The translations under genes and the position numbers were made by a program. DNA of 64,000 bases from Pseudomonas japonica (GTDB taxonomy: Bacteria; Pseudomonadota; Gammaproteobacteria; Pseudomonadales; Pseudomonadaceae): the NCBI RefSeq assembly GCF_900188455.1, contig NZ_FZOL01000006.1, positions 186,001 through 250,000 of the forward strand, read 5' to 3'. The first letter of the stretch is position 1; each line of letters opens with the position of its first letter. The notes under the pieces were generated by a model. It was not told the origin of the DNA. It was given only the letters and a program-made list of their open reading frames with translations, and made no database searches. Positions 49,519-58,509 of the stretch are shown piece after piece.

Positions 49519-50823
49519 ATGCTGGCATTGCTGGGTTTGATCATGGTGGTGACCTTCACCTACCTGATCATGAGCAAACGTCTTTCCCCGATCGTCGCCC
49601 TGACCGTCGTGCCCATCGTCTTCGCCGTGATCGGCGGCTTCGCACCCGAACTCGGCAAGATGATGCTCGACGGCCTGAAGATGGTCGCGCCGTCGGCGGC
49701 GCTGTTGCTGTTCGCGATCCTGTTCTTCGGCCTGATGATCGACGCCGGGCTGTTCGATCCGCTGATCCGCAAGATCCTCAAGCGGGTCAACGGCGATCCG
49801 CAGAAGATCGCTATCGGCACCGCGCTGCTCTCGCTGCTGGTGGCCCTGGACGGTGATGGCACCACCACCTACATGATCACCTGCGCGGCGATGCTGCCGC
49901 TGTACAAGCGCATCGGCATGAACACCATGATCCTCGCGACCATCTCGATGCTGTCGCTGAGCATCATGAGCGGCATGAGCCCGTGGGGCGGACCGGCGAC
50001 CCGCGCCATCGCCGCCCTCGGCCTGGACGCCACCGCGTACTTCATCCCCATGCTGCCGACCATGATCGGTGGCGCCGCGTGGGTGGTGTTCACCGCGTTC
50101 CTGCTGGGCCGGGCCGAGCGCAAGCGCATCGGCAACATCCGCCTCGAATCCGGCGGCGGCAACTGCTACATCAAGTCGATCCTGGAAGACACCCCGTACA
50201 AGCGCCCGCGCCTGGCCTATCTCAACCTGGTGCTGGTCATCGCGGTGATGGTCGCCCTGGTGATGGGCGTGATGCACGCGGCGATTCTCTTCATGATCGG
50301 CTTCGTCGCCGCGCTGATGATCAACTACCCGCAGCTCGACCTGCAGAAAGAGCGCATCCTCGCCCACTCGGGCAATGCCATGACCGTGGTACTGCTTGTC
50401 TTCGCGGCCGGCATTTTCGCGGGCATCTTCTCCGGCACCAAGATGGTCGATGCCCTGGCGCAGACCCTGGTCGACTGGATTCCGGACGCCTGGAGCCACT
50501 GGTTCCCGCTGGTGGTGGCGATCACCAGCATGCCGTTGACCTTCGTGCTGTCCAACGATGCCTACTACTTCGGCGTGGTGCCGATCCTGGCCAACGCGGC
50601 GGCGGCCTACGGCATCGACCCGCTGGAAATCGCCCGCGCCTCGGTGCTGGGCCAGCCGGTTCACCTGATGAGCCCGTTGGTGGCCTCGACCCTGCTGCTG
50701 GTGGGGATGGTCGACCGCGATATCGGCGATTTCCAGAAAGCCACAGTGAAGTGGGCGGTACTGACCTCGCTGGTGATTACCGCGCTGGCACTGCTGACCG
50801 GGGCGATATCGCTCTTCGTCTGA
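49519..50823 (+). CDS. CitMHS-type citrate/tricarboxylate transporter
   Basis: This is a 434-aa inner-membrane carrier of the CitMHS family (Mg2+/citrate-H+ symport). The start is MLALLGLIMVVTFTYLIMSKRLSPIVALTVVPI, followed by about 11 helices. LVALDGDGTTTYMITCAAMLPL near residue 115 and MSGMSPWGGPATRAIAAL near 155 are family hallmarks. LSNDAYYFGVVPIL near residue 350 resembles the C-terminal repeat. The ATG at 49519 follows dctA by about 120 bases. Citrate, aconitate or tricarballylate are plausible substrates. Confidence 0.9.
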   Translation: MLALLGLIMVVTFTYLIMSKRLSPIVALTVVPIVFAVIGGFAPELGKMMLDGLKMVAPSAALLLFAILFFGLMIDAGLFDPLIRKILKRVNGDPQKIAIGTALLSLLVALDGDGTTTYMITCAAMLPLYKRIGMNTMILATISMLSLSIMSGMSPWGGPATRAIAALGLDATAYFIPMLPTMIGGAAWVVFTAFLLGRAERKRIGNIRLESGGGNCYIKSILEDTPYKRPRLAYLNLVLVIAVMVALVMGVMHAAILFMIGFVAALMINYPQLDLQKERILAHSGNAMTVVLLVFAAGIFAGIFSGTKMVDALAQTLVDWIPDAWSHWFPLVVAITSMPLTFVLSNDAYYFGVVPILANAAAAYGIDPLEIARASVLGQPVHLMSPLVASTLLLVGMVDRDIGDFQKATVKWAVLTSLVITALALLTGAISLFV

Positions 50824-50867
50824 TCGCTTCACGAAACAACCCCTACAACAATAAAGAGTGTTCCGAC

Positions 50868-52121
50868 ATGACGAATCCTTTCGCTCGTGCGTTGGCCTGT
50901 GGCGCCTGCTTTTGTTATCTGCCGATGGTGACGGCCGCCGGCTTCATCGACGACAGCAAGTTGAAGCTGCAGCTGCGCAACGTCTACTTCAATGAGAACT
51001 TCCGCGACGAACAGGGTCTCAGCGCCCGCGCCGCCGCCACGGCGAAAAGCGAGCGGGTGGAGTGGGCGCAGGGGTTCCTGCTCGACTACCAGTCCGGCTT
51101 TACCCAGGGCACCGTGGGCTTCGGTGTGGATGCCCTGGGCCTGCTGGGGGTCAAGCTGGATTCCGGGCGCGGACGCAGCGGCACCGGCCTGCTGCCGGTG
51201 CATGACGACGGCAGGGCGGCCGACGAATTCGCCAGCGCCGGCGCGACGGCCAAAATGCGGATCGGCGATACCCTGCTCAGGCATGGCACGTTGCTGCCGA
51301 AGAACCCGTTGCTGGTCTACAACGATGCCCGGCTGCTGCCGCAGACTTACCAGGGGTCGGAACTGGTGAGCAAGGACATCGCCGGCCTGACCCTGACGGC
51401 GGGTCATCTGGATCGCTTCAAGCTGCGTGATTCGTCTGACAGTGTCGGCTTGTTCGTCGATGGCTACAGCGGCCCGGCGTCGGGGGACTTCAACTACGCC
51501 GGTGCGGATTACGCCGTCGGCAAGCCGTTGCGCCTCAGCTACTTCCACGGCGAGCTGCAGAATTTCTATCGCCAGGACTTCGCCGGCATCCAGCATGACC
51601 TGCCGCTGGCCGGCGGGGTACTGACCAGCGACCTGCGCTATTTCAAGAGCCGTGATGTCGGCGCGGCCCATGGCGGGTCGATCGACAACGACATGCTCAG
51701 CGGCCAGCTTGTCTACAACCATTCCGGACATGCCCTGGGGGCCGGCTACCAGGTACTGAGCGGCGACGCGGGCTTGCCCTACATCAGCGGTGCCACGGTC
51801 TACAGCTTCAGCAACGTCGGCATTGGCAAGTTCGTCGAGGAAGACGAAAAGACCTGGATGGCGAGCTATGCCTACAACTTCGCCTCGGCCGGAATACCCG
51901 GGCTGACGTTCATGAGCCGTTACCTGAGTGGCGACAACGGGCGCTCGGGCAGTGCGGGTCTGAAGGAATGGGAGCGGGATGTCGAGCTGGCCTATGTGGT
52001 CCAGTCAGGCACGTTCAAGGGGCTGGGGATCAAGGCACGCAACTATGTCTACCGCTCGGACTTCGCGCGGGGGCGGGACAGCAATCGGCTGTACCTGACC
52101 TACGACATCGCGATCTGGTGA
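50868..52121 (+). CDS. OprD-family outer-membrane porin
   Basis: This is a 417-aa OprD/OccK-type porin. A signal peptide ends near AAGFIDD. The first strands, DSKLKLQLRNVYFNENFRDE and EWAQGFLLDYQSGFTQGTVGFGVDALGLLGVKLDSG, are highly characteristic of the family. The C-terminus ends ...YLTYDIAIW, an aromatic end as for beta-barrels. It follows the CitMHS gene by about 45 bases and probably provides outer-membrane entry for the same acid. Pseudomonas Occ porins of the K branch carry such acids; the assignment to that branch is inferred. Confidence 0.9.
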   Translation: MTNPFARALACGACFCYLPMVTAAGFIDDSKLKLQLRNVYFNENFRDEQGLSARAAATAKSERVEWAQGFLLDYQSGFTQGTVGFGVDALGLLGVKLDSGRGRSGTGLLPVHDDGRAADEFASAGATAKMRIGDTLLRHGTLLPKNPLLVYNDARLLPQTYQGSELVSKDIAGLTLTAGHLDRFKLRDSSDSVGLFVDGYSGPASGDFNYAGADYAVGKPLRLSYFHGELQNFYRQDFAGIQHDLPLAGGVLTSDLRYFKSRDVGAAHGGSIDNDMLSGQLVYNHSGHALGAGYQVLSGDAGLPYISGATVYSFSNVGIGKFVEEDEKTWMASYAYNFASAGIPGLTFMSRYLSGDNGRSGSAGLKEWERDVELAYVVQSGTFKGLGIKARNYVYRSDFARGRDSNRLYLTYDIAIW

Positions 52122-52150
52122 CCAGGACAGCGCCAGGGTGGTCGCGCTGG

Positions 52151-52459
52151 TCAGCCGCCCTGACGCTTCACCAGCGATACCTTCATCAAGCGCCGAAACG
52201 TCGGGCAGGCGAGGTGATCCTGCTCCGGGCACTCCGCGGCATGCCGCAGCCCCTTGCTCATCGCCTGCAAGCGCTTCACCTGCGCATCGATCTCGTCGGC
52301 CCTGGCGACCAGCATCTGCCTGTCCACTTGCAGGTCCACCAGCATCGCGCCGATTTCCTCCAGGGAAAACCCCGCCGCCTGGCCCAGCGCGATCAGCGTC
52401 AGGCGGTCCTGGACGCCGACGCCCTGGCGGAATCGGCTGCGCAGTCTGATGACCCATGC
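52151..52459 (-). pseudogene. MerR-family regulator, 5' truncated
   Basis: The minus strand encodes the C-terminal two-thirds of a MerR-type regulator: RFRQGVGVQDRLTLIALGQAAGFSLEEIGAMLVDL, then ADEIDAQVKRLQAMSKGLRHAAECPEQDH, and the CPTFRRLM end. The N-terminal recognition helix (usually about 40 residues) is missing. Upstream of codon TGG (near 52450) the frame runs into foreign sequence and a stop. The break coincides with a change to lower GC content, so it marks the edge of the inserted block 52460-54418. It is convergent with the OprD gene. Confidence 0.75.
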
Positions 52460-52462
52460 GGT

Positions 52463-52727
52463 GTTCGGTTTCGGTCTTTATTGCTCAGCGAAGTGTGTTG
52501 CAGCGTCACTTGCAATGAGGTGACTGCATCCGGGGTGGCGGCGGTGAGTGTTCGGATGTCGCTGACAAATCCTGGAGAAGCGGCCTGCATCAGTCGAGCT
52601 ATTGCCAGCGTTACCTTTTGCGCCATCTGTCAAGCCATAAACCTTTCCCCGGCAGATTTGCCGAGTTTGGTGAGCAGCCTGCAGATCGGTTTCAAGAGCG
52701 GAACTCAACTGGAACGCAGGAGGGGAA
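52463..52727. other. Low-GC spacer upstream of the dioxygenase gene
   Basis: About 265 bases with no supported gene. It begins at the MerR truncation point and ends with a strong AGGAGGGG ribosome site for the dioxygenase. It presumably contains that operon's promoter. Confidence 0.5.
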
Positions 52728-53492
52728 ATGATCATTCAAGATCTCATGGATCAAGGCTTTGCGCGGTTCAAGGAGGACATCGAGTGTGATTCGATCGAGC
52801 GTGAAATAATCGAGGCCGAGTTCAATTGCCTGGAGCACGATGAGTACGCCCCTGACGCTGTGAAACGATTTCGTCGTTACGCTAATGGCGTGATTCTTCC
52901 GTGGCGAAATGAAGCTTTTGTCGAGTGGCTTCCCGCGGGCAAAAATGAGTCTGGTTATCCCATATCCGGATACGATCAAGGGGGCCACAATCCCGAGCAC
53001 ACCGCTGCAAGGCACTTCAGGTCGCTGAGCGAGAGGGTAAAGTCCACACGGTTCCTTCAAACATTGATAACGGCCGACTTTTCAAAAACATTCTGGTCGG
53101 ACAAGGATGTGCGTTTGCCAATCTATGTGGGCGTGCACTTTGTGCGGTTGGTTTCGACAGCGGTTTCCGACCTGGGCATTAGTTCACCTAACTGCTTTCA
53201 CCAAGATGGTGAGCCGTTTACCTTTGCGCATCTCGTGCGCAGGGCAGGGAACACAGCGGGCGGCGTCAACTATATCTGTGCACCTTGGGCGAGAGAAAAA
53301 TTGCCGGATATGATTTCCGAGCGAGATCTTATCTCCAGGTTCGAGTTGGCCGGATTCATGGACAGTTTCGCGGTGCACGATCCCCGGGTTTCTCACTACG
53401 TGACGCCAATTCATAAAGCCGAAGAAACAGGGGCGGACGGGGAACGTTGCATTCTGCTCATTGATTTTTCAACCATGAGGCAAAACCTGTGA
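52728..53492 (+). CDS. 2-oxoglutarate/Fe(II) dioxygenase (PF10014-like, free amino acid hydroxylase type)
   Basis: This is a 254-aa protein of the 2OG-Fe(II) dioxygenase family that includes bacterial isoleucine dioxygenase. The iron motif is FHQDG (H158, D160) with a distal His near 217-223 (VHDPRVSHYVTPIH) and a conserved Arg at 240 (GERCILLIDFS) expected to bind 2-oxoglutarate. The fold start FNCLEHDEYAPDAVKRFRRYANG is also typical. A strong ribosome site (GGAGGGG) precedes ATG 52728. Its stop overlaps the GTG start of a LysO-type exporter gene. Relatives hydroxylate free L-amino acids; the substrate here is unknown. GC content is lower than that of the flanks. Confidence 0.8.
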   Translation: MIIQDLMDQGFARFKEDIECDSIEREIIEAEFNCLEHDEYAPDAVKRFRRYANGVILPWRNEAFVEWLPAGKNESGYPISGYDQGGHNPEHTAARHFRSLSERVKSTRFLQTLITADFSKTFWSDKDVRLPIYVGVHFVRLVSTAVSDLGISSPNCFHQDGEPFTFAHLVRRAGNTAGGVNYICAPWAREKLPDMISERDLISRFELAGFMDSFAVHDPRVSHYVTPIHKAEETGADGERCILLIDFSTMRQNL

Positions 53493-54418
53493 TTTCGACG
53501 CTGGGCTCAATTGCTTCGATCATTTTGGCTTTGCTTCTTGGCTATTTGGTGGGGGCGCACTGGAAAAGCGTTGCGGTGATCTCAACGAGGTCAATTACGC
53601 CGTTGGTGTGGTTCCTGTTGTTTCTGATCGGGGTTGAGTCTATCGGGGTCGTTGCTTCTGCACCTTCTGCATTGATGGTTTTGACCGTGGCACTTGCTTT
53701 TGCACTTTCTACGACGATGGCATCGTGTGGATTCGTTGCACTCCTGAACGTATTGGCCGGGTCCGAGGGATGCCGGCGAAACAAGAGATTGAATTTATCC
53801 CGGGTCCTCAGTTTTTGGGCGCCTGTCAGGGAGTGCTTGATCGCATTGTCAATGGTTGTAATGGGCGCCGTATATTTTGTGACGGCGCAGCGTTTTCCAG
53901 CGTTGTCCGTTGGCCTGCCTTCAAGTTCATCGTTGCTGATCCTCCTTATTGTGCTGGTAGGGAGCGACCTGTCTCAGGTGAAGCTGGAGTTGAGATGGTT
54001 TTCACGCACAGCCCTCATGGTTGTGAGTGGGGTCGTGCTGGGGTCTTTTGTCGGTTCGCTCTTTGTGGCGTGGCTTTCAGGCGAGCAAGCGATCGTGGCT
54101 TTGGCGCTGGGGAGTGGTTTTGGCTGGTTCACGCTGTCGAGTGTCTTGATACGGGACGCCTTGGGACAGACTTATGGGGCGATGGCGTTGATGATTGATC
54201 TGTTTCGTGAGCTGCTTGCAATCATTGTTCTGTATCTGTTCGGGAGGCGACAGCCACATCCCGGTATCGGGAGTGCTGGTGCGACGGCGCTGGATTCGAC
54301 ATTGCCAATTATCAAACAAACCTGCGATCCAGATGTTATCCCCTTGGCGTTGGTGAGTGGATTCATGCTCACTGTTCTTGCACCTGTCTTGATCACGTTT
54401 TTCCTGGCGTTTAATTGA
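53489..54418 (+). CDS. LysO-family (DUF340) amino acid exporter
   Basis: This is a 309-aa inner-membrane protein of the LysO/YbjE family, known in E. coli as a lysine exporter. Eight or nine helices are visible. VPLIWFLLFLIGVE-like segment 38-60, LRWFSRTALMVVSGVVLGSFVGSL (residues 165-190), and the DALGQTYGAMALMIDLFRELLAI segment near 225 are family marks. The start is GTG at 53489 within GTGA of the dioxygenase stop, so the two are translated together. It probably exports the product of the dioxygenase. Length matches LysO. The specific substrate is not known. Confidence 0.85.
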   Translation: MISTLGSIASIILALLLGYLVGAHWKSVAVISTRSITPLVWFLLFLIGVESIGVVASAPSALMVLTVALAFALSTTMASCGFVALLNVLAGSEGCRRNKRLNLSRVLSFWAPVRECLIALSMVVMGAVYFVTAQRFPALSVGLPSSSSLLILLIVLVGSDLSQVKLELRWFSRTALMVVSGVVLGSFVGSLFVAWLSGEQAIVALALGSGFGWFTLSSVLIRDALGQTYGAMALMIDLFRELLAIIVLYLFGRRQPHPGIGSAGATALDSTLPIIKQTCDPDVIPLALVSGFMLTVLAPVLITFFLAFN

Positions 54419-54514
54419 GTGATGCAGGCAGAACGCGCTCGGCAGGATGCAATTTTGCCCCCGCTCCGCTAGGATTAGCGGTCTCTCAGCCCGTTCAGGT
54501 TACGATGGTTTTTC

Positions 54515-56548
54515 ATGAGTTATCAGGTTCTTGCACGTAAATGGCGTCCGCGCTCGTTCCGCGAAATGGTCGGCCAGACCCATGTGCTCAAGGCCCTGAT
54601 CAACGCGCTGGACAATCAACGCCTGCACCACGCCTATCTGTTCACCGGCACCCGCGGGGTGGGCAAGACCACCATCGCGCGGATCATCGCCAAGTGCGTC
54701 AACTGCGAGACCGGCATCACCTCGACCCCTTGCGGCACCTGTTCGGTGTGCCGGGAGATCGACGAGGGCCGTTTCGTCGACCTGATCGAGATCGACGCCG
54801 CGAGCCGGACCAAGGTCGAGGACACCCGCGAACTGCTCGACAACGTGCAGTACGCGCCGAGCCGCGGGCGCTTCAAGGTCTACCTGATCGACGAAGTGCA
54901 CATGCTCTCCAGCCACTCCTTCAACGCCTTGCTGAAGACGCTCGAGGAGCCGCCGCCCTACGTCAAGTTCATCCTCGCCACCACCGATCCGCAGAAACTG
55001 CCGGCGACCATCCTCTCCCGTTGCCTGCAGTTCTCCCTGAAGAACATGACCCCCGAGCGCGTGGTCGAGCACCTGAGCCATGTGCTGGGTGTGGAGAACG
55101 TGCCGTTCGAGGACGATGCCCTGTGGCTGCTCGGCCGCGCCGCCGACGGCTCGATGCGCGATGCCATGAGCCTCACCGACCAGGCCATCGCCTTCGGTGA
55201 GGGCAAGGTCCTCGCCGCAGATGTCCGGGCGATGCTCGGCACCCTCGATCACGGCCAGGTCTATGGCGTGCTCCAGGCCCTGCTGGAGGGCGATGCCCGG
55301 GCACTGCTGGAAGCCGTGCGTCATCTCGCCGAGCAGGGGCCGGACTGGAACGGCGTGCTCTCGGAAATGCTCAATGTGCTGCACCGCGTCGCCATCGCCC
55401 AGGCCCTGCCGGAAGCGGTGGACAACGGCCAAGGCGATCGCGAGCGGGTGCTGGCCCTGGCCCAGGCCCTGCCGGCCGAGGATGTGCAGTTCTACTACCA
55501 GATGGGCCTGATCGGCCGTCGCGACCTGCCGCTGGCGCCGGATCCCCGTGGCGGCTTCGAGATGGTCCTGCTGCGGATGCTGGCGTTCCGTCCGGCGGAT
55601 ACCGGCGATGCCCCTGGCACGACACTAAAGCCAGTGGGAATCAGCCAGGCCACGACTGATTCCCCGGCGCCGGTGGCCCCGGTCGCGGTCGCCGCGCCAG
55701 CTCCCGAACCTGTCCCAACTCCGGCCCCAGCCCCGGTCGTCGAGGCGGCGCCTGAACCGGAGCCACAGCCCGAACCGGAACCCGAGCCCGAGCCTGTCGT
55801 CGAAGCGATAGCCGAGCCGGTCGAGGAAGTGATCGATCTGCCGTGGGAAGACCCTGTCCCCGCACCGCTCGCCGAACCCGAGCCCGCCCCGGCTCCGGCT
55901 CCAGCCCCACCTGCCGCACCGGCGGCCGCTCGCGACGACGAGCCGCCACTCGACGACCATACCTACAGCCCGGCCGGCATGGACCGTGACGACGAGCCGC
56001 CACCGGACGACGACTACTACCCGAGCGATCTCGATCCCGCCGGTTTCAGTTACCTGGACGAACTGGCCACCGAGCACGCCGCGGAGCTCTCCGCCGAGCC
56101 CAAGCCGGAGCCGGAACCCGAGCCCGCCGCGCAGCCGGCCAGCGGCCTGGCCCTGCAGTGGCTGGAGATGTACCCGCATTTGCCGATCTCGGGCATGACC
56201 GGCAGCATCGCCGCCAACTGCACGCTGATCGCCGCCGATGGCGACAACTGGCTGCTGCACCTGGACCCGAACCACAGCGCGCTGTTTAACGCGACCCAGC
56301 AGCGACGTCTGAACGAGGCGCTGAACCAGCACCTCGGCCGTACCCTGACGCTGAACATCGAGCTGATCCGTCCCGAGCAGGAAACCCCGGCTCAGGCCGC
56401 GGCGCGCAAGCGCGCCAACCGTCAGCGCGAGGCGGAAGCGTCGATCGAGAACGACCCGTTCATCCAGCAGATGATCCAGAAGTTCGGCGCCACCGTGCGC
56501 CACGATACTATTGAACCTGTCGACGTCCTGGTGACCCAGGGCGAATAA
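54515..56548 (+). CDS. dnaX: DNA polymerase III tau/gamma subunit
   Basis: This is the 677-aa clamp-loader subunit DnaX. Walker A GTRGVGKT is at residues 45-52, the zinc-binding Cys set is [16 protein letters not shown] (near residues 63-80), Walker [12 protein letters not shown], and sensor motifs SRCLQFSL. The linker (residues 370-520) is Pro/Glu/Asp-rich, with two RDDEPP-X-DD copies. The C-terminal tau domain (residues 540-677) binds DnaE/DnaB. No A-rich slippery heptamer of the E. coli type was found, so gamma production by frameshifting is not supported. It is followed by ybaB and recR, the standard order. Confidence 0.96.
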   Translation: MSYQVLARKWRPRSFREMVGQTHVLKALINALDNQRLHHAYLFTGTRGVGKTTIARIIAKCVNCETGITSTPCGTCSVCREIDEGRFVDLIEIDAASRTKVEDTRELLDNVQYAPSRGRFKVYLIDEVHMLSSHSFNALLKTLEEPPPYVKFILATTDPQKLPATILSRCLQFSLKNMTPERVVEHLSHVLGVENVPFEDDALWLLGRAADGSMRDAMSLTDQAIAFGEGKVLAADVRAMLGTLDHGQVYGVLQALLEGDARALLEAVRHLAEQGPDWNGVLSEMLNVLHRVAIAQALPEAVDNGQGDRERVLALAQALPAEDVQFYYQMGLIGRRDLPLAPDPRGGFEMVLLRMLAFRPADTGDAPGTTLKPVGISQATTDSPAPVAPVAVAAPAPEPVPTPAPAPVVEAAPEPEPQPEPEPEPEPVVEAIAEPVEEVIDLPWEDPVPAPLAEPEPAPAPAPAPPAAPAAARDDEPPLDDHTYSPAGMDRDDEPPPDDDYYPSDLDPAGFSYLDELATEHAAELSAEPKPEPEPEPAAQPASGLALQWLEMYPHLPISGMTGSIAANCTLIAADGDNWLLHLDPNHSALFNATQQRRLNEALNQHLGRTLTLNIELIRPEQETPAQAAARKRANRQREAEASIENDPFIQQMIQKFGATVRHDTIEPVDVLVTQGE

Positions 56549-56612
56549 CCGGATACCCAGCGCCGCGCGAACGACGCGGCGTACCAGACAACTTGATACC
56601 GAGGTGACTCCC

Positions 56613-56939
56613 ATGATGAAAGGTGGCATGGCCGGCCTGATGAAGCAGGCGCAGCAGATGCAGGAAAAGATGGCCAAGATGCAGGAAGAACTGGCCAACG
56701 CCGAAGTGACCGGTCAATCCGGCGCCGGTCTGGTCAGCGTGGTCATGACCGGTCGTCATGACGTCAAGCGCATCAGCCTGGATGACAGCCTGATGCAGGA
56801 AGACAAGGAAGTGCTGGAAGACCTGATCGCCGCCGCCGTCAACGACGCGGTGCGCAAGGTCGAGCAGAACAGCCAGGACAAGATGAGCGGCATGACCGCA
56901 GGCATGCAACTGCCACCAGGCTTCAAGATGCCTTTCTAA
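56613..56939 (+). CDS. ybaB: YbaB/EbfC nucleoid-associated protein
   Basis: This is a 108-aa YbaB/EbfC protein, a homodimeric DNA-binding factor found between dnaX and recR. The N-terminal [27 protein letters not shown] helix and the [20 protein letters not shown] strand pair are typical. The ATG at 56613 follows GAGGTGACTCCC; an upstream GTG is in frame but less likely. Confidence 0.95.
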   Translation: MMKGGMAGLMKQAQQMQEKMAKMQEELANAEVTGQSGAGLVSVVMTGRHDVKRISLDDSLMQEDKEVLEDLIAAAVNDAVRKVEQNSQDKMSGMTAGMQLPPGFKMPF

Positions 56940-57175
56940 AGCTTTGGACGATAAGTGCCTGCGCGACGATCCGGCTGCGTTGAAGACAGGCTCGGAATGC
57001 TCATTGACAACCAGTCAACTCCGCTTCCGAGCCTGTCTTTGCCTTGCCTGATCGCCGCGCAGACACTTCTCCTCCAAACCTTGCCAGTTTGTTTTACCCC
57101 GGTGGGAGCACGGCCGCGAGGCTGTCGCTCCCACCGTCGTTTCTCCCCATTCGTTGATTTGCCAGGCCCATTACC

Positions 57176-57778
57176 ATGAGTTTCAGCCCCCTGATCCGCC
57201 AGTTGATCGACGCCCTGCGCACCCTGCCGGGCGTGGGTCAGAAAACCGCCCAGCGCATGGCCTTGCAGTTGCTCGAACGCGATCGCAGCGGTGGCACGCG
57301 CCTGGCCGAAGCGTTGACCCGGGCCATGGACGGGGTCGGGCATTGCCGTCAGTGCCGCACCCTGACCGAACAGGAACTGTGCCCGCAGTGCGCCGATCCG
57401 CGGCGTGACGACACGCTGCTGTGCGTGGTGGAAGGGCCGATGGATGTGTACGCGGTGGAGCAGACCGGCTATCGCGGGCGCTATTTCGTGCTCAAGGGGC
57501 ACCTGTCGCCGCTGGATGGCCTGGGGCCGGAGGCGATCGGGATTCCGCAGTTGATGGCGCGGATCGAGGAGCAGGGGACTTTCGCCGAGGTGATCCTGGC
57601 GACCAACCCGACGGTGGAAGGCGAGGCGACGGCGCATTACATCGCGCAGTTGCTGGTGGACAAGGGCCTGGTGGCGTCGCGGATCGCCCATGGCGTGCCG
57701 CTGGGTGGGGAGCTGGAGCTGGTGGATGGCGGGACGCTGGCTCACTCGTTTGCGGGGCGGAAGCCGATTTCGTTGTGA
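57176..57778 (+). CDS. recR: Recombination protein RecR
   Basis: This is a 200-aa RecR, which loads with RecF/RecO in gap repair. It has an N-terminal helix-hairpin-helix ([17 protein letters not shown]), a four-Cys zinc finger ([18 protein letters not shown], residues 57-74), a Toprim domain ([27 protein letters not shown]), and a C-terminal Walker-like region. The start ATG at 57176 gives [14 protein letters not shown]. The stop at 57778 is followed by a REPIN. Confidence 0.97.
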   Translation: MSFSPLIRQLIDALRTLPGVGQKTAQRMALQLLERDRSGGTRLAEALTRAMDGVGHCRQCRTLTEQELCPQCADPRRDDTLLCVVEGPMDVYAVEQTGYRGRYFVLKGHLSPLDGLGPEAIGIPQLMARIEEQGTFAEVILATNPTVEGEATAHYIAQLLVDKGLVASRIAHGVPLGGELELVDGGTLAHSFAGRKPISL

Positions 57779-57786
57779 GCCATGGG

Positions 57787-57902
57787 CCCGCGTTGCGGGC
57801 CTTCGCGGGCAAGCCACGCTCCTACGAGGGGGCGGTGTCCGGATTTGTGTTGACGGTTGTAGGAGCGTGGCTTGCCCGCGAAAGGACCGCAACGCGGTCC
57901 CC
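57787..57902. repeat. REPIN after recR
   Basis: CGGGCAAGCCACGCTCCTAC (57806-57825) and GTAGGAGCGTGGCTTGCCCG are inverted copies around a GC-rich centre. It lies between the convergent recR and apt genes. Confidence 0.85.
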
Positions 57903-57904
57903 AC

Positions 57905-58453
57905 TCAATATTCGCTCAAGGAAAACTCGGTCAGGCAGAACGTCGGCACCCCGGCCTCGACCAGCTTCCGCGAGCCACCCAGCTCCGGCAGGTCGATGAT
58001 CGCCGCCGCCTCGAACACCGCCGCGCCCATGCGCCGGACCAGGCTGGCCGCTGCCAGCAAGGTGCCGCCGGTGGCGATCAGGTCATCGAAAATCAGCACC
58101 TGGTCACCTTCGCACAGGCTGTCCGCGTGCACTTCCAGGAACGCCTCGCCATATTCGGTCTGATACGCCTGGCTGATCACATCCGCCGGCAACTTGCCCT
58201 GCTTGCGGAACAGGATCAGCGGCTTGTTCAGTTCATGGGCGATGATCGAGCCGATCAGGAAGCCACGGGCATCCATCGCGCCGATATGACTGAACTCGGC
58301 CTCGACATAGCGTTCGATGAACTGGTCGGTGACATGGCGCAGGCCCCGTGGCGACTGGAACAGCGGGGTGATGTCACGGAAGATCACGCCGGGCTTGGGA
58401 AAGTCCGGAACCGGGCGGATCAGGGATTTGAGGTCAAAGCTTTCGCTTGGCAT
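57905..58453 (-). CDS. apt: Adenine phosphoribosyltransferase
   Basis: This is a 182-aa Apt, salvaging adenine to AMP with PRPP. The N-terminal [15 protein letters not shown] motif is diagnostic. The PRPP-binding loop is [14 protein letters not shown] (residues 124-137). The ATG at 58453 ([18 protein letters not shown]) is chosen because the family begins there. It is divergent from the next genes' direction only in that anr lies upstream on the same strand, about 56 bases away. It links salvage to the purine theme but is core genome. Confidence 0.96.
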   Translation of the reverse strand: MPSESFDLKSLIRPVPDFPKPGVIFRDITPLFQSPRGLRHVTDQFIERYVEAEFSHIGAMDARGFLIGSIIAHELNKPLILFRKQGKLPADVISQAYQTEYGEAFLEVHADSLCEGDQVLIFDDLIATGGTLLAAASLVRRMGAAVFEAAAIIDLPELGGSRKLVEAGVPTFCLTEFSLSEY

Positions 58454-58509
58454 GGAGCGGGTATCCTGATGGGCAAAACGCCCGTCAGTATACCCGTTTA
58501 ACGCGCGGT

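Noticed and set aside
55600..55800. Programmed frameshift in dnaX for the gamma subunit
   Set aside because: No A-AAA-AAG or equivalent heptamer was found in the linker; the sequence there is GC-rich Pro/Glu codons.
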